Shown: positions 11,363 through 21,564, counted from the first letter of the stretch. The stretch: DNA of 64,000 nt from Paracoccus denitrificans (GCF_900100045.1 NZ_FNEA01000007.1:62001-126000); one strand, 5' to 3'. Program-made: numbers and translations. The notes: generated from the sequence alone by a model not told the origin.

Positions 11363-11709
11363 GCGGGGTCTCCTTCTGCGATGGCGGCGGTGGCCATCCC
11401 GTCTTGCGAGGTTACGCGCGACGCGACGATGCGCGCGCCGGGGCCGAGTGCTGCCAGGGCGGCGGCTTCGGCCAGCGAGCCGGTGCCGTGCCGCGCGAGG
11501 ATACGCGGCGATTGCGTGGGGGTTGCGATGCCGGCGACCTCGACGGCCAGCAGCGGCAGGCCGGTCTGCGCGGCCAAAGCCCGGATCGCCGGCGCCGCCA
11601 CCTTGGCCGGACTGGTCGCCAGTGCCTCGGCCGCTCCGGCGCGGGCCAGCGCGTCGGCCAGCGAGGCAAGGCTTGCCGCCTGACGAAAGCCGATGCCCGC
11701 GACCCTCAT
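11359..11709 (-). CDS. cobE: Cobalamin biosynthesis protein CobE
   Basis: A 116 aa protein of the CobE / CbiG C-terminal domain family. It begins [21 protein letters not shown] and later has [19 protein letters not shown], the characteristic regions. Its exact step in the aerobic pathway is unsettled; the related CbiG domain acts on the ring-contracted intermediate in the anaerobic route. The ATG at 11709 overlaps the cobL stop (ATGA), matching the other junctions here, so I prefer it to an in-frame ATG four codons upstream. Confidence 0.88.
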   Translation of the reverse strand: MRVAGIGFRQAASLASLADALARAGAAEALATSPAKVAAPAIRALAAQTGLPLLAVEVAGIATPTQSPRILARHGTGSLAEAAALAALGPGARIVASRVTSQDGMATAAIAEGDPA

Positions 11710-12878
11710 GGCCAGCTCCATTGCGTCACGCTGCGCGCCGGGGTCCAGCCGCGCATCCGGCCCAGCGGGACGGCTTCCTCCAGCGCGATGCGGGTCAGGC
11801 TGCCGCCGCGTTGCGCGTGCAGGCCGATCAGCAGCGCCTCGGTCTCCAGCGTCACCGCGTTCGCGACCAGACGGGCGGGGGGCAGGGCGTCGATCAGCGT
11901 GGCCGAAGCGCCGCCGCCGATAAAGATCGCATCGGGTGCCGGAAGATCGTGGAGGAAATCGGGTGCCGCGCCTTGGACGGCGCGCATCCGATCCGCCAGC
12001 CCGAACGCCTTGATATTCGCGGCGATATTGGCGATGCGGTCGGTGCGGGGCTCCAGCGTCACCGCCCGGCCGCCGTTCAGGCACCATTCGACGCTGACCG
12101 AGCCCGAGCCGCCGCCGATGTCCCACAGCATCTCTCCCGTCCGCGGGCCAAGTGCCGCCAGCGTCACCGCCCGGATGGCGCGACGGGTGATCTGGCCGTC
12201 ATGGGCGAAGCTGTCGTCGGGCAGGCCGAAGCCGCGCGGCAGGCCGGCGCCCGATGGCAGATCCGCCCCGTCCAGCGCCACCGCGACCGGCGCGATGCAG
12301 TCCAGCGCGAAACCCTGCGCCCGTGCCTCGCGGATGCGTTCGCGCGGGCCGCCAAGCGCCTCCATCACCACCATGCGCGTCGGGCCCAGCCCCTGCGCCA
12401 CCAGCCATTCGGCAAGCTGGGCGGGGGCGGTGCCGTCGCGCAGCAGGCAGATCGCCCGCGCCCCCCGCGCCATCACCGGGCGCAGCCGGGCAAAGGGCGC
12501 GGCATGCAGGCCGAGGCAGGCGGTCTCCTCCAGCCGCCAGCCCAGCCTTGCGGCGGCCAGCGAAAAGGTGCCGGGCGCGGGAAAGGCCCGCCATTCGCCC
12601 GTTTGCAGCACGGCGGCGATGCTGCCGCCGGCGCCATGCCAGAACGGATCGCCCGAAACCAGCGCCGCCACGCTTTCCCCGCGCAAGGCCAGCAGCGGAT
12701 CAAGACCGAAAGGCACCGGCCATGCCCGGCCCCGCTGCCCGCCGATCCCCGCCAGTTCCAGATGCCGGGGGGCGCCGAAGACGATTTCCGCCCGATCCAG
12801 CGCATCGCGGCTTGCAGGCGGCAGGCCGGCAAGGCCATCCTCCTGAATACCGATGATGGAAAGCCAGGGATCAGCCAT
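11706..12878 (-). CDS. cobL: Precorrin-6Y C5,15-methyltransferase (decarboxylating)
   Basis: A two-domain enzyme (390 aa). The N-terminal CbiE-like methyltransferase domain (about 1-200) and C-terminal CbiT-like domain ([15 protein letters not shown], about residues 250-264, the SAM motif) methylate C5 and C15 and decarboxylate the acetate on ring C. The ATG at 12878 has AAGGA 8 bases upstream. Its start codon overlaps head to head with the cobK start (shared bases 12877-12878), so its promoter must lie inside cobK or upstream of it. Confidence 0.94.
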   Translation of the reverse strand: MADPWLSIIGIQEDGLAGLPPASRDALDRAEIVFGAPRHLELAGIGGQRGRAWPVPFGLDPLLALRGESVAALVSGDPFWHGAGGSIAAVLQTGEWRAFPAPGTFSLAAARLGWRLEETACLGLHAAPFARLRPVMARGARAICLLRDGTAPAQLAEWLVAQGLGPTRMVVMEALGGPRERIREARAQGFALDCIAPVAVALDGADLPSGAGLPRGFGLPDDSFAHDGQITRRAIRAVTLAALGPRTGEMLWDIGGGSGSVSVEWCLNGGRAVTLEPRTDRIANIAANIKAFGLADRMRAVQGAAPDFLHDLPAPDAIFIGGGASATLIDALPPARLVANAVTLETEALLIGLHAQRGGSLTRIALEEAVPLGRMRGWTPARSVTQWSWP

Positions 12879-13614
12879 GACGCGCATCCTTCTGCTGGGC
12901 GGCACCACCGAGGCGGGGGCCATGGCCCGCGCGCTGGCCGAGGCCGGGCTGGACGCAGTCTATTCCTATGCCGGCCGCACCGCCAACCCGGTGGCGCAGC
13001 CGCTGCCGATGCGCATCGGCGGCTTCGGCGGCTCCGAGGGGCTGGCGGATTACCTGCGGGCCGAGCGCATCAGCCATGTCGTCGACGCCACCCACCCCTT
13101 TGCCGAGGGCATGAGCCGCAATGCCGTCGCCGCCTGCTGTGCGACCGGCACGGCGCTGATCGCGCTGGAGCGCCCGCCCTGGGTTGCCGCGCCGGGCGAC
13201 CGCTGGATCCACGTCGCCGATTACGAGCCCGCCGCCCGCGCGCTGCCCGGCGACGGTTCGGCGGTGTTCCTGGCCATCGGGCGGCAGAACCTGCAACCCT
13301 TCGTGGGGCTGAACCACATCTGGATGCTGCGTTTCGCCGAGGTGGCGGCGCATCCCCTGCGCGACGCCACGCTGATCGTCTCGCGCGGGCCGTTCACCGT
13401 CACGGGCGACATCGCGCTGATGCGGCGCCACGACATCGCCCACGTCGTCGCCAAGAATGCCGGGGGCCATGCCGCCCAGGCGAAGATCGTCGCCGCGCGC
13501 GAACTGGGCCTGCCGGTCGTGATGATCGACCGTCCCGTGCTGCCGCTGCGCCGCGTCGTCGCTGCGCCGGCCGAGGTGATGGCCTGGCTTCATGGCACGG
13601 ATCGCGGCGTATAG
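12877..13614 (+). CDS. cobK: Precorrin-6A reductase
   Basis: An NADPH-dependent reductase converting precorrin-6A to precorrin-6Y (dihydro form), 245 aa. It starts [20 protein letters not shown], the nucleotide loop, and contains VVDATHPFAEGMSRNA (about 69-84) and HVVAKNAGGHAA near the C-terminus, all typical. It is the only cob gene in this stretch on the plus strand. Its start codon overlaps that of cobL, and its last 25 bases overlap the 3' end of cobJ. The ribosome site (CAGGGA, 6 bases upstream) is modest and lies in the antisense of cobL. Confidence 0.95.
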   Translation: MTRILLLGGTTEAGAMARALAEAGLDAVYSYAGRTANPVAQPLPMRIGGFGGSEGLADYLRAERISHVVDATHPFAEGMSRNAVAACCATGTALIALERPPWVAAPGDRWIHVADYEPAARALPGDGSAVFLAIGRQNLQPFVGLNHIWMLRFAEVAAHPLRDATLIVSRGPFTVTGDIALMRRHDIAHVVAKNAGGHAAQAKIVAARELGLPVVMIDRPVLPLRRVVAAPAEVMAWLHGTDRGV

Positions 13615-14318
13615 ACCCAGGCGCCGGCCCGGCGGGTGGCGCTGTTGCCCAGGATGACCACGGTGCGCATGTCGGCCATCTCGGGGCGGGCCTCGGCCAG
13701 GGTGACGGTGTTCAGCGCCTCGTCCGGGGTCGAGACGGCGCGCGCGAACGAGATCAGCCGGTCGGGACCGCAAGCCTCGCGCAGGATCTCGAGCACGCGG
13801 GCAAAGCCCTCGGGCCGGGCCTTGGAGCGTGGATTGTAGAAGGCCATGGCGAAATCGGCCTCGGCCGCCAGCCGCAGGCGCTTTTCGATCAGCGCCCAGG
13901 GCTTGAGGTTGTCCGAAAGGTTGATGGCGCAGAAATCATGGCCCAGGGGCGCGCCCAGCCGGGCGCTTGCGGCCAGCATGGCGGTGATGCCGGGCAGGAT
14001 GCGGATGTCGGGGGTATTCTCGCATCCCTCCAGCGCCTCGAAGAGCGCCGAGGCCATGGCAAAGACCCCCGGATCGCCCGAAGAGACCACCACGACCCGC
14101 CGCCCCCGCGCCGCCAGGTCCAGCGCAAGGCGCGCGCGCTCCAGCTCGACGCGGTTGTCCGAGGGGTGCAGCGCCAGCCCCGGACGCGGTGCGACGCGGG
14201 CGACATAGGGGATGTAGCCGACGACATCGGTGGCCTCGGCCAGCGCCGCCCTGACCTCGGGCGTGACCAGATCCTCCGCGCCCGGCCCCAGGCCGGCCAC
14301 CGCGACCCAGCCGCTCAT
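13590..14318 (-). CDS. cobJ: Precorrin-3B C17-methyltransferase
   Basis: Methylates C17 and contracts the ring, precorrin-3B to precorrin-4 (242 aa). Family landmarks are VAVAGLGPGAEDLVTPEV (N-terminus), VVGYIPYVARV (about 33-43), VVVVSSGDPGVFAMAS (about 75-90) and AFYNPRSKARPEGF (about 157-170). The ATG overlaps the cobI stop (ATGA). The 3' end overlaps the convergent cobK gene by 25 bases, which closes the first half of the minus-strand cob run. Confidence 0.95.
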   Translation of the reverse strand: MSGWVAVAGLGPGAEDLVTPEVRAALAEATDVVGYIPYVARVAPRPGLALHPSDNRVELERARLALDLAARGRRVVVVSSGDPGVFAMASALFEALEGCENTPDIRILPGITAMLAASARLGAPLGHDFCAINLSDNLKPWALIEKRLRLAAEADFAMAFYNPRSKARPEGFARVLEILREACGPDRLISFARAVSTPDEALNTVTLAEARPEMADMRTVVILGNSATRRAGAWVYTPRSVP

Positions 14319-15076
14319 TCTGCGGCATCCGCGGCGGAATCGGACAGCGGGCGGCGGCCGTTGCCATGCACCAGCACGGTGGCGAAATACGGGCAGGCCT
14401 GCAGATCGGCCTGCGCGAGCGGCGTCACGCGCTGGTTCGGCATGGTGCCGCGCTCGACCAGCCAGGCGTCGGACATGCGCCCGGCGGTCGCCAGCGCACG
14501 GGCGATCTTGGGCAGGTTGCGGCCGGTCTTCATCACCACCACCGCGTCGGCGGCGCGGATGTGACGGGCAAGCTCGGCCTCGGGCAGGGTGCCCATCAGC
14601 ACCGTCATGGCGTCGTCGCCCCAGGTCATCGGCTGGCCGATGGCGTTCCAGCAGCCGGTCATGCCGGGGATGCCGGGGATGATCTCGACCGGGACGATCC
14701 CTTGCAGCCGGGCATGCAGATGCATGAACGAGCCGTAGAACAGCGGGTCGCCTTCGCACAGCACCACAACGTCGCTGTCGACGGCCAGCCGCGCCAGCCG
14801 CGCCGTCCAGTCGTCGTAGAAGGCCGCAAGCAGCCGGTTGTATTCCGGGCTGTCGAAGGGGATCTCGGTGGTGACCGGATATTCCATCGCGTGTTCGATC
14901 ACGTCCGGCGCCAGCATCTCGGCCACGATGCGGCGGGCCTGCCCGGCCCGGCTCTTCTTGCGGAAATAGGCGATCTGCCGTGCGCCGCGGATGGCGCGGT
15001 CGGCGCGGACCGAAATCAGGTCGGGATCGCCGGGGCCGAGGCCCGCGCAGATGATCTTTCCGGTTTGGGGGGCCAT
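14315..15076 (-). CDS. cobI: Precorrin-2 C20-methyltransferase
   Basis: The SAM-dependent enzyme that commits precorrin-2 to cobalamin by methylating C20 (253 aa). It contains IICAGLGPGDPDLISVRADR, VVLCEGDPLFYGSFMHLHAR (about 103-122), IIPGIPGMTGCWNAIGQP and VVMKTGRN. I chose the ATG at 15076, preceded by GAAAGGAAT at proper spacing; longer frames run into cobH. Its substrate is the branch point shared with the heme d1 genes at the right end of the window. Confidence 0.95.
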   Translation of the reverse strand: MAPQTGKIICAGLGPGDPDLISVRADRAIRGARQIAYFRKKSRAGQARRIVAEMLAPDVIEHAMEYPVTTEIPFDSPEYNRLLAAFYDDWTARLARLAVDSDVVVLCEGDPLFYGSFMHLHARLQGIVPVEIIPGIPGMTGCWNAIGQPMTWGDDAMTVLMGTLPEAELARHIRAADAVVVMKTGRNLPKIARALATAGRMSDAWLVERGTMPNQRVTPLAQADLQACPYFATVLVHGNGRRPLSDSAADAAE

Positions 15077-15078
15077 GG

Positions 15079-15708
15079 CTATTCCTTTCGGCTGGCGAGC
15101 GCGTTGACGGCAGCCACGGTGATGGCCGAGCCGCCCAGCCGCCCGCGCACGATCAGCGCCGGCGCGGGCAGGTCGTCCATCAGCGCCGCCTTGGATTCCG
15201 CCGCGCCGACGAAGCCCACCGGGCAGCCGATGATCGCGGCCGGGCGCGGGCAGGCCGGGTCCCTGAGCATGTTCAGCAGGTGAAAGAGCGCGGTGGGCGC
15301 ATTGCCGATGGCGACCACGGCGCCCTTCAGATCGTCGCGCCACAGCTCCAGCGCTGCGGCGCTGCGCGTGTTGCCCATCTGTGCGGCGAGGTCGGGCACG
15401 CGCGGGTCGTTCAGCGTACAGATGACGCGGTTCGCGGCGGGCAGGCGGGCGCGGGTGACGCCCTCGCTGACCATGCGGGCGTCGCAAAGGATCGGCGCGC
15501 CGTCCTCGAGCGCCTTGCGTGCCGCCACGGCCATGCCGGCCGAGAAGGCTACGTCGCGCTCCAACCCCACCAGCCCGGCGGCATGGATCATGCGCACGAC
15601 GACCGGCTCTTCCTCGGCGGCGAACCGGGCGAGGTCCGCTTCGGCCCGGATGGTGGCGAAGGACTGCGCATAGATCCGGGCGCCGTCGGTTTCGTATTGG
15701 TGCAGCAT
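15079..15708 (-). CDS. cobH: Precorrin-8X methylmutase
   Basis: Moves the C11 methyl to C12, giving hydrogenobyrinic acid (209 aa). It starts MLHQYETDGARIYAQSFATI and has the active-site histidine in VVRMIHAAGL (about residue 43), then ILCDARMVSEGV and AIIGCPVGFVGA. AGGAAA lies before the ATG. It is separated from cobI by two bases and from cobG by 43 bases. Confidence 0.96.
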   Translation of the reverse strand: MLHQYETDGARIYAQSFATIRAEADLARFAAEEEPVVVRMIHAAGLVGLERDVAFSAGMAVAARKALEDGAPILCDARMVSEGVTRARLPAANRVICTLNDPRVPDLAAQMGNTRSAAALELWRDDLKGAVVAIGNAPTALFHLLNMLRDPACPRPAAIIGCPVGFVGAAESKAALMDDLPAPALIVRGRLGGSAITVAAVNALASRKE

Positions 15709-15751
15709 CGGGGTTTCCTGGGATTTCTGCGGCTATCTTGCAAGGGCGGGG

Positions 15752-16915
15752 TCAGAGCGGAATGCGGTCCGGCGCAAGCCCCGCCAGCGTGACGGGATCG
15801 CGCGTGCCGCCGTTTCGGATCAGGTCGAAGCGGCCGGGCGTGGTGGCGACCAGCGTCGCCGAGGCCGCGCCCCGATATGCGCAGCCCTTGGCGCAGCCGC
15901 TGACATGCAGGCTTTGGCCGGGTGCGAGACGCGGCGCCAGGCTGCGGGCCAGCGCGCGGACATCGGCCCGCGCCTGCGGGCAGCCGGGGGCGCCGGTGCA
16001 GGCATGGATGCGCAAGAGCGGGTCGTCGGGCTTGAGAATGGCGCCGTCGATGCGGGGGCGGGCCGCACCCTCGATCAGCAGCGCGCGCCATGGGGTCAGG
16101 CGTAGCGGGCCAAGTGCGGCCGCCCTGGCCAATTGGGCGGCGGTGATCTGGCCGAAGGCAAAGCCCAGCAGCCAGCCGTTCGGCGCCGGGCCGGGTCCGG
16201 GCGGATCGGCACAGGCGGCTTCGGTGGCGCCGTCGCATGGGTATTTGGAAAACGGAAAGGATGCCAGCGGCAGGGCGCCGTGGGGCAGGGCGGGAGCGCG
16301 GCGCAGATAGTCGCGCATCCGCCCGCGCCCGTCCCGCACGCCGCCCTGCATGAACCAGCGTGCCAGATCGACGGCGCGGGCTGCGGCCTCGTGCGTGTCC
16401 TTGGCCGCCAGCGCCCAGTCGCCGCCATCCGGCACGATCAGCCATCCCGGGCCCTGCGGGTGCAGCCTGATGTCCGAGGGCGTCTGCGCCAGCACCGGCG
16501 GGTCGGTATCGACGGCAAAACCGAACTTGCCGGGCACCTGCGGCGCCTCCGGCTCGGTCATCGCCCGGGCCATGGCCTCGGCCAGTTGCCAGGCCGCGCT
16601 GCCCACGGGGGCAAAGGGCGACAGGATCACGTTGCGCCGCGCTTCGGCCCCGGCGTCGCGGTCGATCAGGCCGAGCCTGGCCAGAATCGCAACGCTTGCC
16701 GCATGGCCGGCGGGGGTCAGTCCGCGCAACTGCAGGTTGGCGCGGCTGGTCAGGTCCATCAGCCCGTTGCCATGGCTCCAGGAGAGGTCCGCTATGGCCT
16801 GCGCCTGATCGGGCATCAGCCTGCCGTTCCGGGCCCGGATGCGCAGGACCAGCCCGTCGCCCGAGGCCATCGGTCGCAATGCGCCGGGACACCAGCCCTT
16901 GACCTCGTAGCTCAT
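15752..16915 (-). CDS. cobG: Precorrin-3B synthase with an embedded dispersed repeat
   Basis: A monooxygenase-type nitrite/sulfite reductase homologue (387 aa) that uses O2 to hydroxylate precorrin-3A, the step marking the aerobic pathway. It has MSYEVKGWCPGALRPMASGDG at its start, LTSRANLQLRGL (about 55-66), and C-terminal Fe-S cysteines in CTGAPGCPQA and SGCAKGCAYRG. The ATG overlaps the cobN stop (ATGA). Oddly, a copy of the dispersed repeat (16235-16260) lies inside the gene and is read as SFPFSKYPC in what looks like a surface linker, followed by a Pro/Gly-rich segment. The frame is intact. Confidence 0.93.
   Translation of the reverse strand: MSYEVKGWCPGALRPMASGDGLVLRIRARNGRLMPDQAQAIADLSWSHGNGLMDLTSRANLQLRGLTPAGHAASVAILARLGLIDRDAGAEARRNVILSPFAPVGSAAWQLAEAMARAMTEPEAPQVPGKFGFAVDTDPPVLAQTPSDIRLHPQGPGWLIVPDGGDWALAAKDTHEAAARAVDLARWFMQGGVRDGRGRMRDYLRRAPALPHGALPLASFPFSKYPCDGATEAACADPPGPGPAPNGWLLGFAFGQITAAQLARAAALGPLRLTPWRALLIEGAARPRIDGAILKPDDPLLRIHACTGAPGCPQARADVRALARSLAPRLAPGQSLHVSGCAKGCAYRGAASATLVATTPGRFDLIRNGGTRDPVTLAGLAPDRIPL
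16235..16260 (+). repeat. Dispersed repeat, copy 2, inside cobG
   Basis: GCATGGGTATTTGGAAAACG followed by GAAAGG. Nearly identical to copy 1 (773) and to the complement of copy 3 (35752), but translated here in the cobG frame instead of sitting next to a stop codon. Confidence 0.75.
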
Positions 16916-19900
16916 GGCGCCGCCTCGGCCAGCACCGAGTTGCGCCGCGTGGCCCAGAGGCCCGATTCCAGCAGCTGCGCGAACATGGCGCGCATGGCGG
17001 CGAGTGCCTGCGGATTCTCGCGCTCCATGAAGGCCACGACCTCGGGCCGGCCCAGCGTCGCGTCGTGATAGAGATCGAACAGGTGACCGGGCACCACGCC
17101 CGCCAGATTGGCGAATGCGGCCATGTGATCGAGCGTAGCCGCGATCTCGGCCGCGCCGCGGAAGCCGTGCCGCATCATGCCGTCGGCCCAGGCCGGATTG
17201 GCGGCGCGGGCGCGGGTGACGCGGGCGATTTCCTCGGTCAGGCTGCGGGCGCGGGGCTGGTCGGGCCGGGTCGCGTCCAGGTGGTAAAGCGCGGGTGCGG
17301 CTGCGCCGATCCGCGCCATGGCGGCGGCGAAGCCCGCCTCGTGCGCGGCATAGTCGCCGGCCAGCAGCAGGTCTGATTCCGGCAGGTCCTGCGCATGGAC
17401 GAAGGCATCGGCCCCGGCCAGGCGGTCGCGGATCGCCTGCGGCTGATGGCTGATCCGGCCATCGGCGCCGATGGCGTGGGACGAGGCGGCAAGCCATGCC
17501 TCGCCCGCCGCCTGCCGCGCCGCATCCGTGAAGGTCTCGGCCAGTTCGGCGATGCCAAGGCCGTAGAGACCGGGCTTGGGGCCGAAGACGCGAGGGGCGC
17601 GGCTGCGATAGGGGTTGTCCCCGGGCGCCTCGTCGCGGGTGGCCAGCGCCTCGGCACCAGTTTCGAAGAGTTGCGCGAGGCCGGGGAAGATGTCGCGAAA
17701 GAGCCCCGAGACCCGCAGCGTCACGTCGATCCGTGGTCGGCCCAGTTCGGCCAAAGGCAGGATCTCGATGCCCGCGACGCGGCCCGAGGCGGCATCCCAG
17801 CGCGGGCTGAGACCGGCCAGATGCAGCGCCATGGCGAATTCCTCGCCTGCCGTGCGCATGGTGGCGCTGCCCCACAGGTCCACGACCAGCCCCTTGGGCC
17901 AGTCGCCATGGTCCTGCAAGTGGCGGCGCAACAGTTCCTCGGCCAGCTTCACCCCTTGCGCGTGGGCGGCGCGCGAGGGCACGGCGCGCGGATCGACGGC
18001 GAAGAGGTTGCGCCCGGTCGGCAGCACGTCCTGCCGCCCGCGCGCCGGCGAGCCCGAGGGGCCGGGCGCCACCCGCTTGCCGGCGAGCGCACCGGCCAGC
18101 CCGTCGCGTTCGGCCTTGCCACAGGGGCCGGTGCCATAGACGTGCAGCCCATCGCCGAAGCGGCTGTCCTTGAGATCGCAAAGGAAGCGGTCGATCAGCG
18201 GGATCGCTTCGGCCGGTGCCGCATCGGGGGGCAGGCCAAGATCGGCCTCGACCCCGGCGGCGCGGGCCTCGTCGCGGATGGCGAGGATCAGCCGGTCGCG
18301 GCGGCGGGGGTCCAGCCCGTCGGCTGTGGAATATTCGTCCAGCAGCCGTTCCAGATGCGTCAGGTTTTCGGGGACGCCCGAGTCCACGAGCGGCGGCGGC
18401 AGGTGGCCCAGCGTCACGGCCGAAAGCCGGCGCTTGGCCTGCGCGGCCTCGCCGGGATCGTTGACGATGAAGGGATAGATCACCGGCAGGTCGTCCAGCA
18501 GCGCCTCGGGCCAGCATTCCCCGGACAGCGCCACGGATTTCCCCGGCAGCCATTCCAGCGTGCCATGCGCGCCCATGTGGATCATGGCGTCCGCCTGGGT
18601 CCGCAGCCAGAGGTAGAACGCGACATATTCATGGCGCGGGGTGCGCGTCAGGTCGTGGTACTCGTCGGCGCGGGTTTTCACCTCGCCGCGCTCGGGCTGC
18701 AGGGCGATCAGGTCGGCGCCGTGGCGGATGGCGGCGAAGCGGAAGCCGTCGGGCGGCGGTTCGCCCCATGCCGCGCGCAGGTCGTCTTGCAGGCGTTGTG
18801 GCAGGGTGGCCAGCGCCTTGCGGTAGTCCGAGAGCGGCCAGTGGATGCGTTCGGTCGTCATGCGGCGGCCCAAGTCGTCATGCGGGATGCCAAGGATTGT
18901 GCCGGTCGACGCCAACGCGTCCAGCCCCACCGCATGGGCCAGTTGATGCGCCTTGCCGGGATAGGTGGAAAGCACGACGGCGCGTCGCATCGCCTGCCGC
19001 AGCCGGTGCCATGCCTTGATCCGCGCCACCGCCGCGTTGATGCGGCCCATGTCCGGGGCGTGGATCAGGCGCGAGAACTCCAGCGCCGGGTCGCGGACCT
19101 GTGGTTGCTTGAAGCTGACGGCGCCCAGGAAGATGCGGCCATCGACCTCGGGCAGCACGACATGCATGGCCAGGTCGGCGGCGGAAAGCCCCCGGTCCTC
19201 GGCGGCCCACAGGGCGCGGGGCGCGGTGGACAGCGCCACCTGGAACACGGGGCAATCCGTGCCGTCGAAGGGCGTGGCGCCCGCATCGTCGCGCGCGGAA
19301 AAGGCGGTCAGGTTCACCACCGCCGCAAGGCCGGACAGATGCGGCGCCAGCCAAGCGGCAAAGCCCGGTGCCTTGAGCGAGGGCGCGAACACCCCGGTCG
19401 CGGCAAAGCCCGCCCCGCGCAGGGCCCGGATCATCGCATCCACCGGCGCAAGGTCGGCCGCGGTCAGGTAGCTGCGATAGAAGCTGACCAGCACCGGGGC
19501 CTCGCCCGGCGTGGGGCCTGCGGTCACGCCTGCGTCGGGATCGTAGAAACCCCATTGCGGGATCGCGGCCTCGCCATGGACCGGGGCGGCGGGCAGTCCT
19601 GCCGCCTGCGCCAGTTCCGCCAGTGCCATCTGCGCCGCGACCGCGCCGCCTTCGTCGCAAAGCGCCGCCAGCCGGCGCAGCACCGGCACCGGCAAGGTCG
19701 AGAAGCGGTCCAGCGTCGGATCGGGCCGACCGTCCGCCGGCAGGAAGGCCAGTGCGATGCCCCGCCTGCGCGCCAGATCCTGCAGGCTGGCTGTGCCGTA
19801 AGGCCAATAGGGCTCGCCGCCGATCAGCCGGACCAGCACGGCGCGGGCGCCGGAAAGCGTGGCCTCGCAATATTGATCGACGGAAACCGGATGCCGCAGC

Positions 19901-20082
19901 GCCGAGAGGTTGCACAGCCGCAGCGCGGGCAGGCCCTCGCCAGCCCTGTGCCAGCCTGCCGCGAAAGCGCCCAGGTCGCTGTCCGAATAGGACAGCACGA
20001 CCAGGTCGGCGGGGCTTTGGCCGGGGTCGGTCGGGACCTCGGTTTCCTCAAGCCCACGGCTTTCGCGAAAGACGACATGCAT
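16912..20082 (-). CDS. cobN: Cobaltochelatase, CobN subunit
   Basis: The large ATP-dependent cobaltochelatase subunit (1056 aa) that binds hydrogenobyrinic acid a,c-diamide and inserts cobalt together with CobS and CobT, which are not in this window. It contains long CobN/BchH-like blocks such as HMGAHGTLEWLPGKSVALS (about 508-526), FGDGLHVYGTGPCG and VVDLWGSATMRTAGEE. It is about 200 residues shorter than the ~1275 aa Pseudomonas denitrificans protein, with the shortening apparently in the N-terminal half. cobW ends 3 bases upstream. Confidence 0.94.
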   Translation of the reverse strand: MHVVFRESRGLEETEVPTDPGQSPADLVVLSYSDSDLGAFAAGWHRAGEGLPALRLCNLSALRHPVSVDQYCEATLSGARAVLVRLIGGEPYWPYGTASLQDLARRRGIALAFLPADGRPDPTLDRFSTLPVPVLRRLAALCDEGGAVAAQMALAELAQAAGLPAAPVHGEAAIPQWGFYDPDAGVTAGPTPGEAPVLVSFYRSYLTAADLAPVDAMIRALRGAGFAATGVFAPSLKAPGFAAWLAPHLSGLAAVVNLTAFSARDDAGATPFDGTDCPVFQVALSTAPRALWAAEDRGLSAADLAMHVVLPEVDGRIFLGAVSFKQPQVRDPALEFSRLIHAPDMGRINAAVARIKAWHRLRQAMRRAVVLSTYPGKAHQLAHAVGLDALASTGTILGIPHDDLGRRMTTERIHWPLSDYRKALATLPQRLQDDLRAAWGEPPPDGFRFAAIRHGADLIALQPERGEVKTRADEYHDLTRTPRHEYVAFYLWLRTQADAMIHMGAHGTLEWLPGKSVALSGECWPEALLDDLPVIYPFIVNDPGEAAQAKRRLSAVTLGHLPPPLVDSGVPENLTHLERLLDEYSTADGLDPRRRDRLILAIRDEARAAGVEADLGLPPDAAPAEAIPLIDRFLCDLKDSRFGDGLHVYGTGPCGKAERDGLAGALAGKRVAPGPSGSPARGRQDVLPTGRNLFAVDPRAVPSRAAHAQGVKLAEELLRRHLQDHGDWPKGLVVDLWGSATMRTAGEEFAMALHLAGLSPRWDAASGRVAGIEILPLAELGRPRIDVTLRVSGLFRDIFPGLAQLFETGAEALATRDEAPGDNPYRSRAPRVFGPKPGLYGLGIAELAETFTDAARQAAGEAWLAASSHAIGADGRISHQPQAIRDRLAGADAFVHAQDLPESDLLLAGDYAAHEAGFAAAMARIGAAAPALYHLDATRPDQPRARSLTEEIARVTRARAANPAWADGMMRHGFRGAAEIAATLDHMAAFANLAGVVPGHLFDLYHDATLGRPEVVAFMERENPQALAAMRAMFAQLLESGLWATRRNSVLAEAAP

Positions 20083-20085
20083 GGC

Positions 20086-21120
<1,035 letters not shown>

Positions 21121-21123
21121 CTC

Positions 21124-21477
21124 TCATCCAATCGGGGGAATGCGCGCGAGGCTGCGCTTGCGGAAAATCGTGACGCGCTCGCGCCAGGGCACGATGCCGT
21201 CGGGGGCCTGGGCGTAAGCCGCGGCGCCGGCCAGGATCTCGGGGGCGTCCCCGGCCTCCATCCGGCCATAGACATAGGTCCAGCGGCCCGGCGCCGACAG
21301 CGCGATGGCGGCGCCGTTGGCGCAGGCGGACAGGCATTCGACCGGGACGATGCGCACGCCCTCGGGTGGGCCTTCGGCGGTCAGTGCGTCGTGCAGCCGC
21401 GCGCCGGGCACGGGCTCGCCCTCGGGGACGGGCTGGCCGGCGCGGCAGGTGATGCAGACATGCAGCGTGACTGTCAT
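21124..21477 (-). CDS. DUF1636 putative Fe-S or metal-binding protein
   Basis: A 117 aa cytoplasmic protein with two cysteine pairs, CITCRAG near residues 8-14 and ECLSACANGAAIAL in the middle. This pattern resembles thioredoxin-fold 2Fe-2S ferredoxins and is typical of DUF1636, often found in cobalamin operons. The ATG at 21477 gives MTVTLHVCITCR and follows GAAGGG. It is the first gene below the cobalamin riboswitch and ends 3 bases before cobW. A role in electron supply to CobG or in cobalt handling is speculation. Confidence 0.85.
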   Translation of the reverse strand: MTVTLHVCITCRAGQPVPEGEPVPGARLHDALTAEGPPEGVRIVPVECLSACANGAAIALSAPGRWTYVYGRMEAGDAPEILAGAAAYAQAPDGIVPWRERVTIFRKRSLARIPPIG

Positions 21478-21564
21478 GCGCCCTTCATCCGTTATGGCGG
21501 CAGGGCGCAGGGGCGCGAATGCCCCAAGCCCCAGCGGGAACACCCCGTCCGCCGGTCAATCCTT

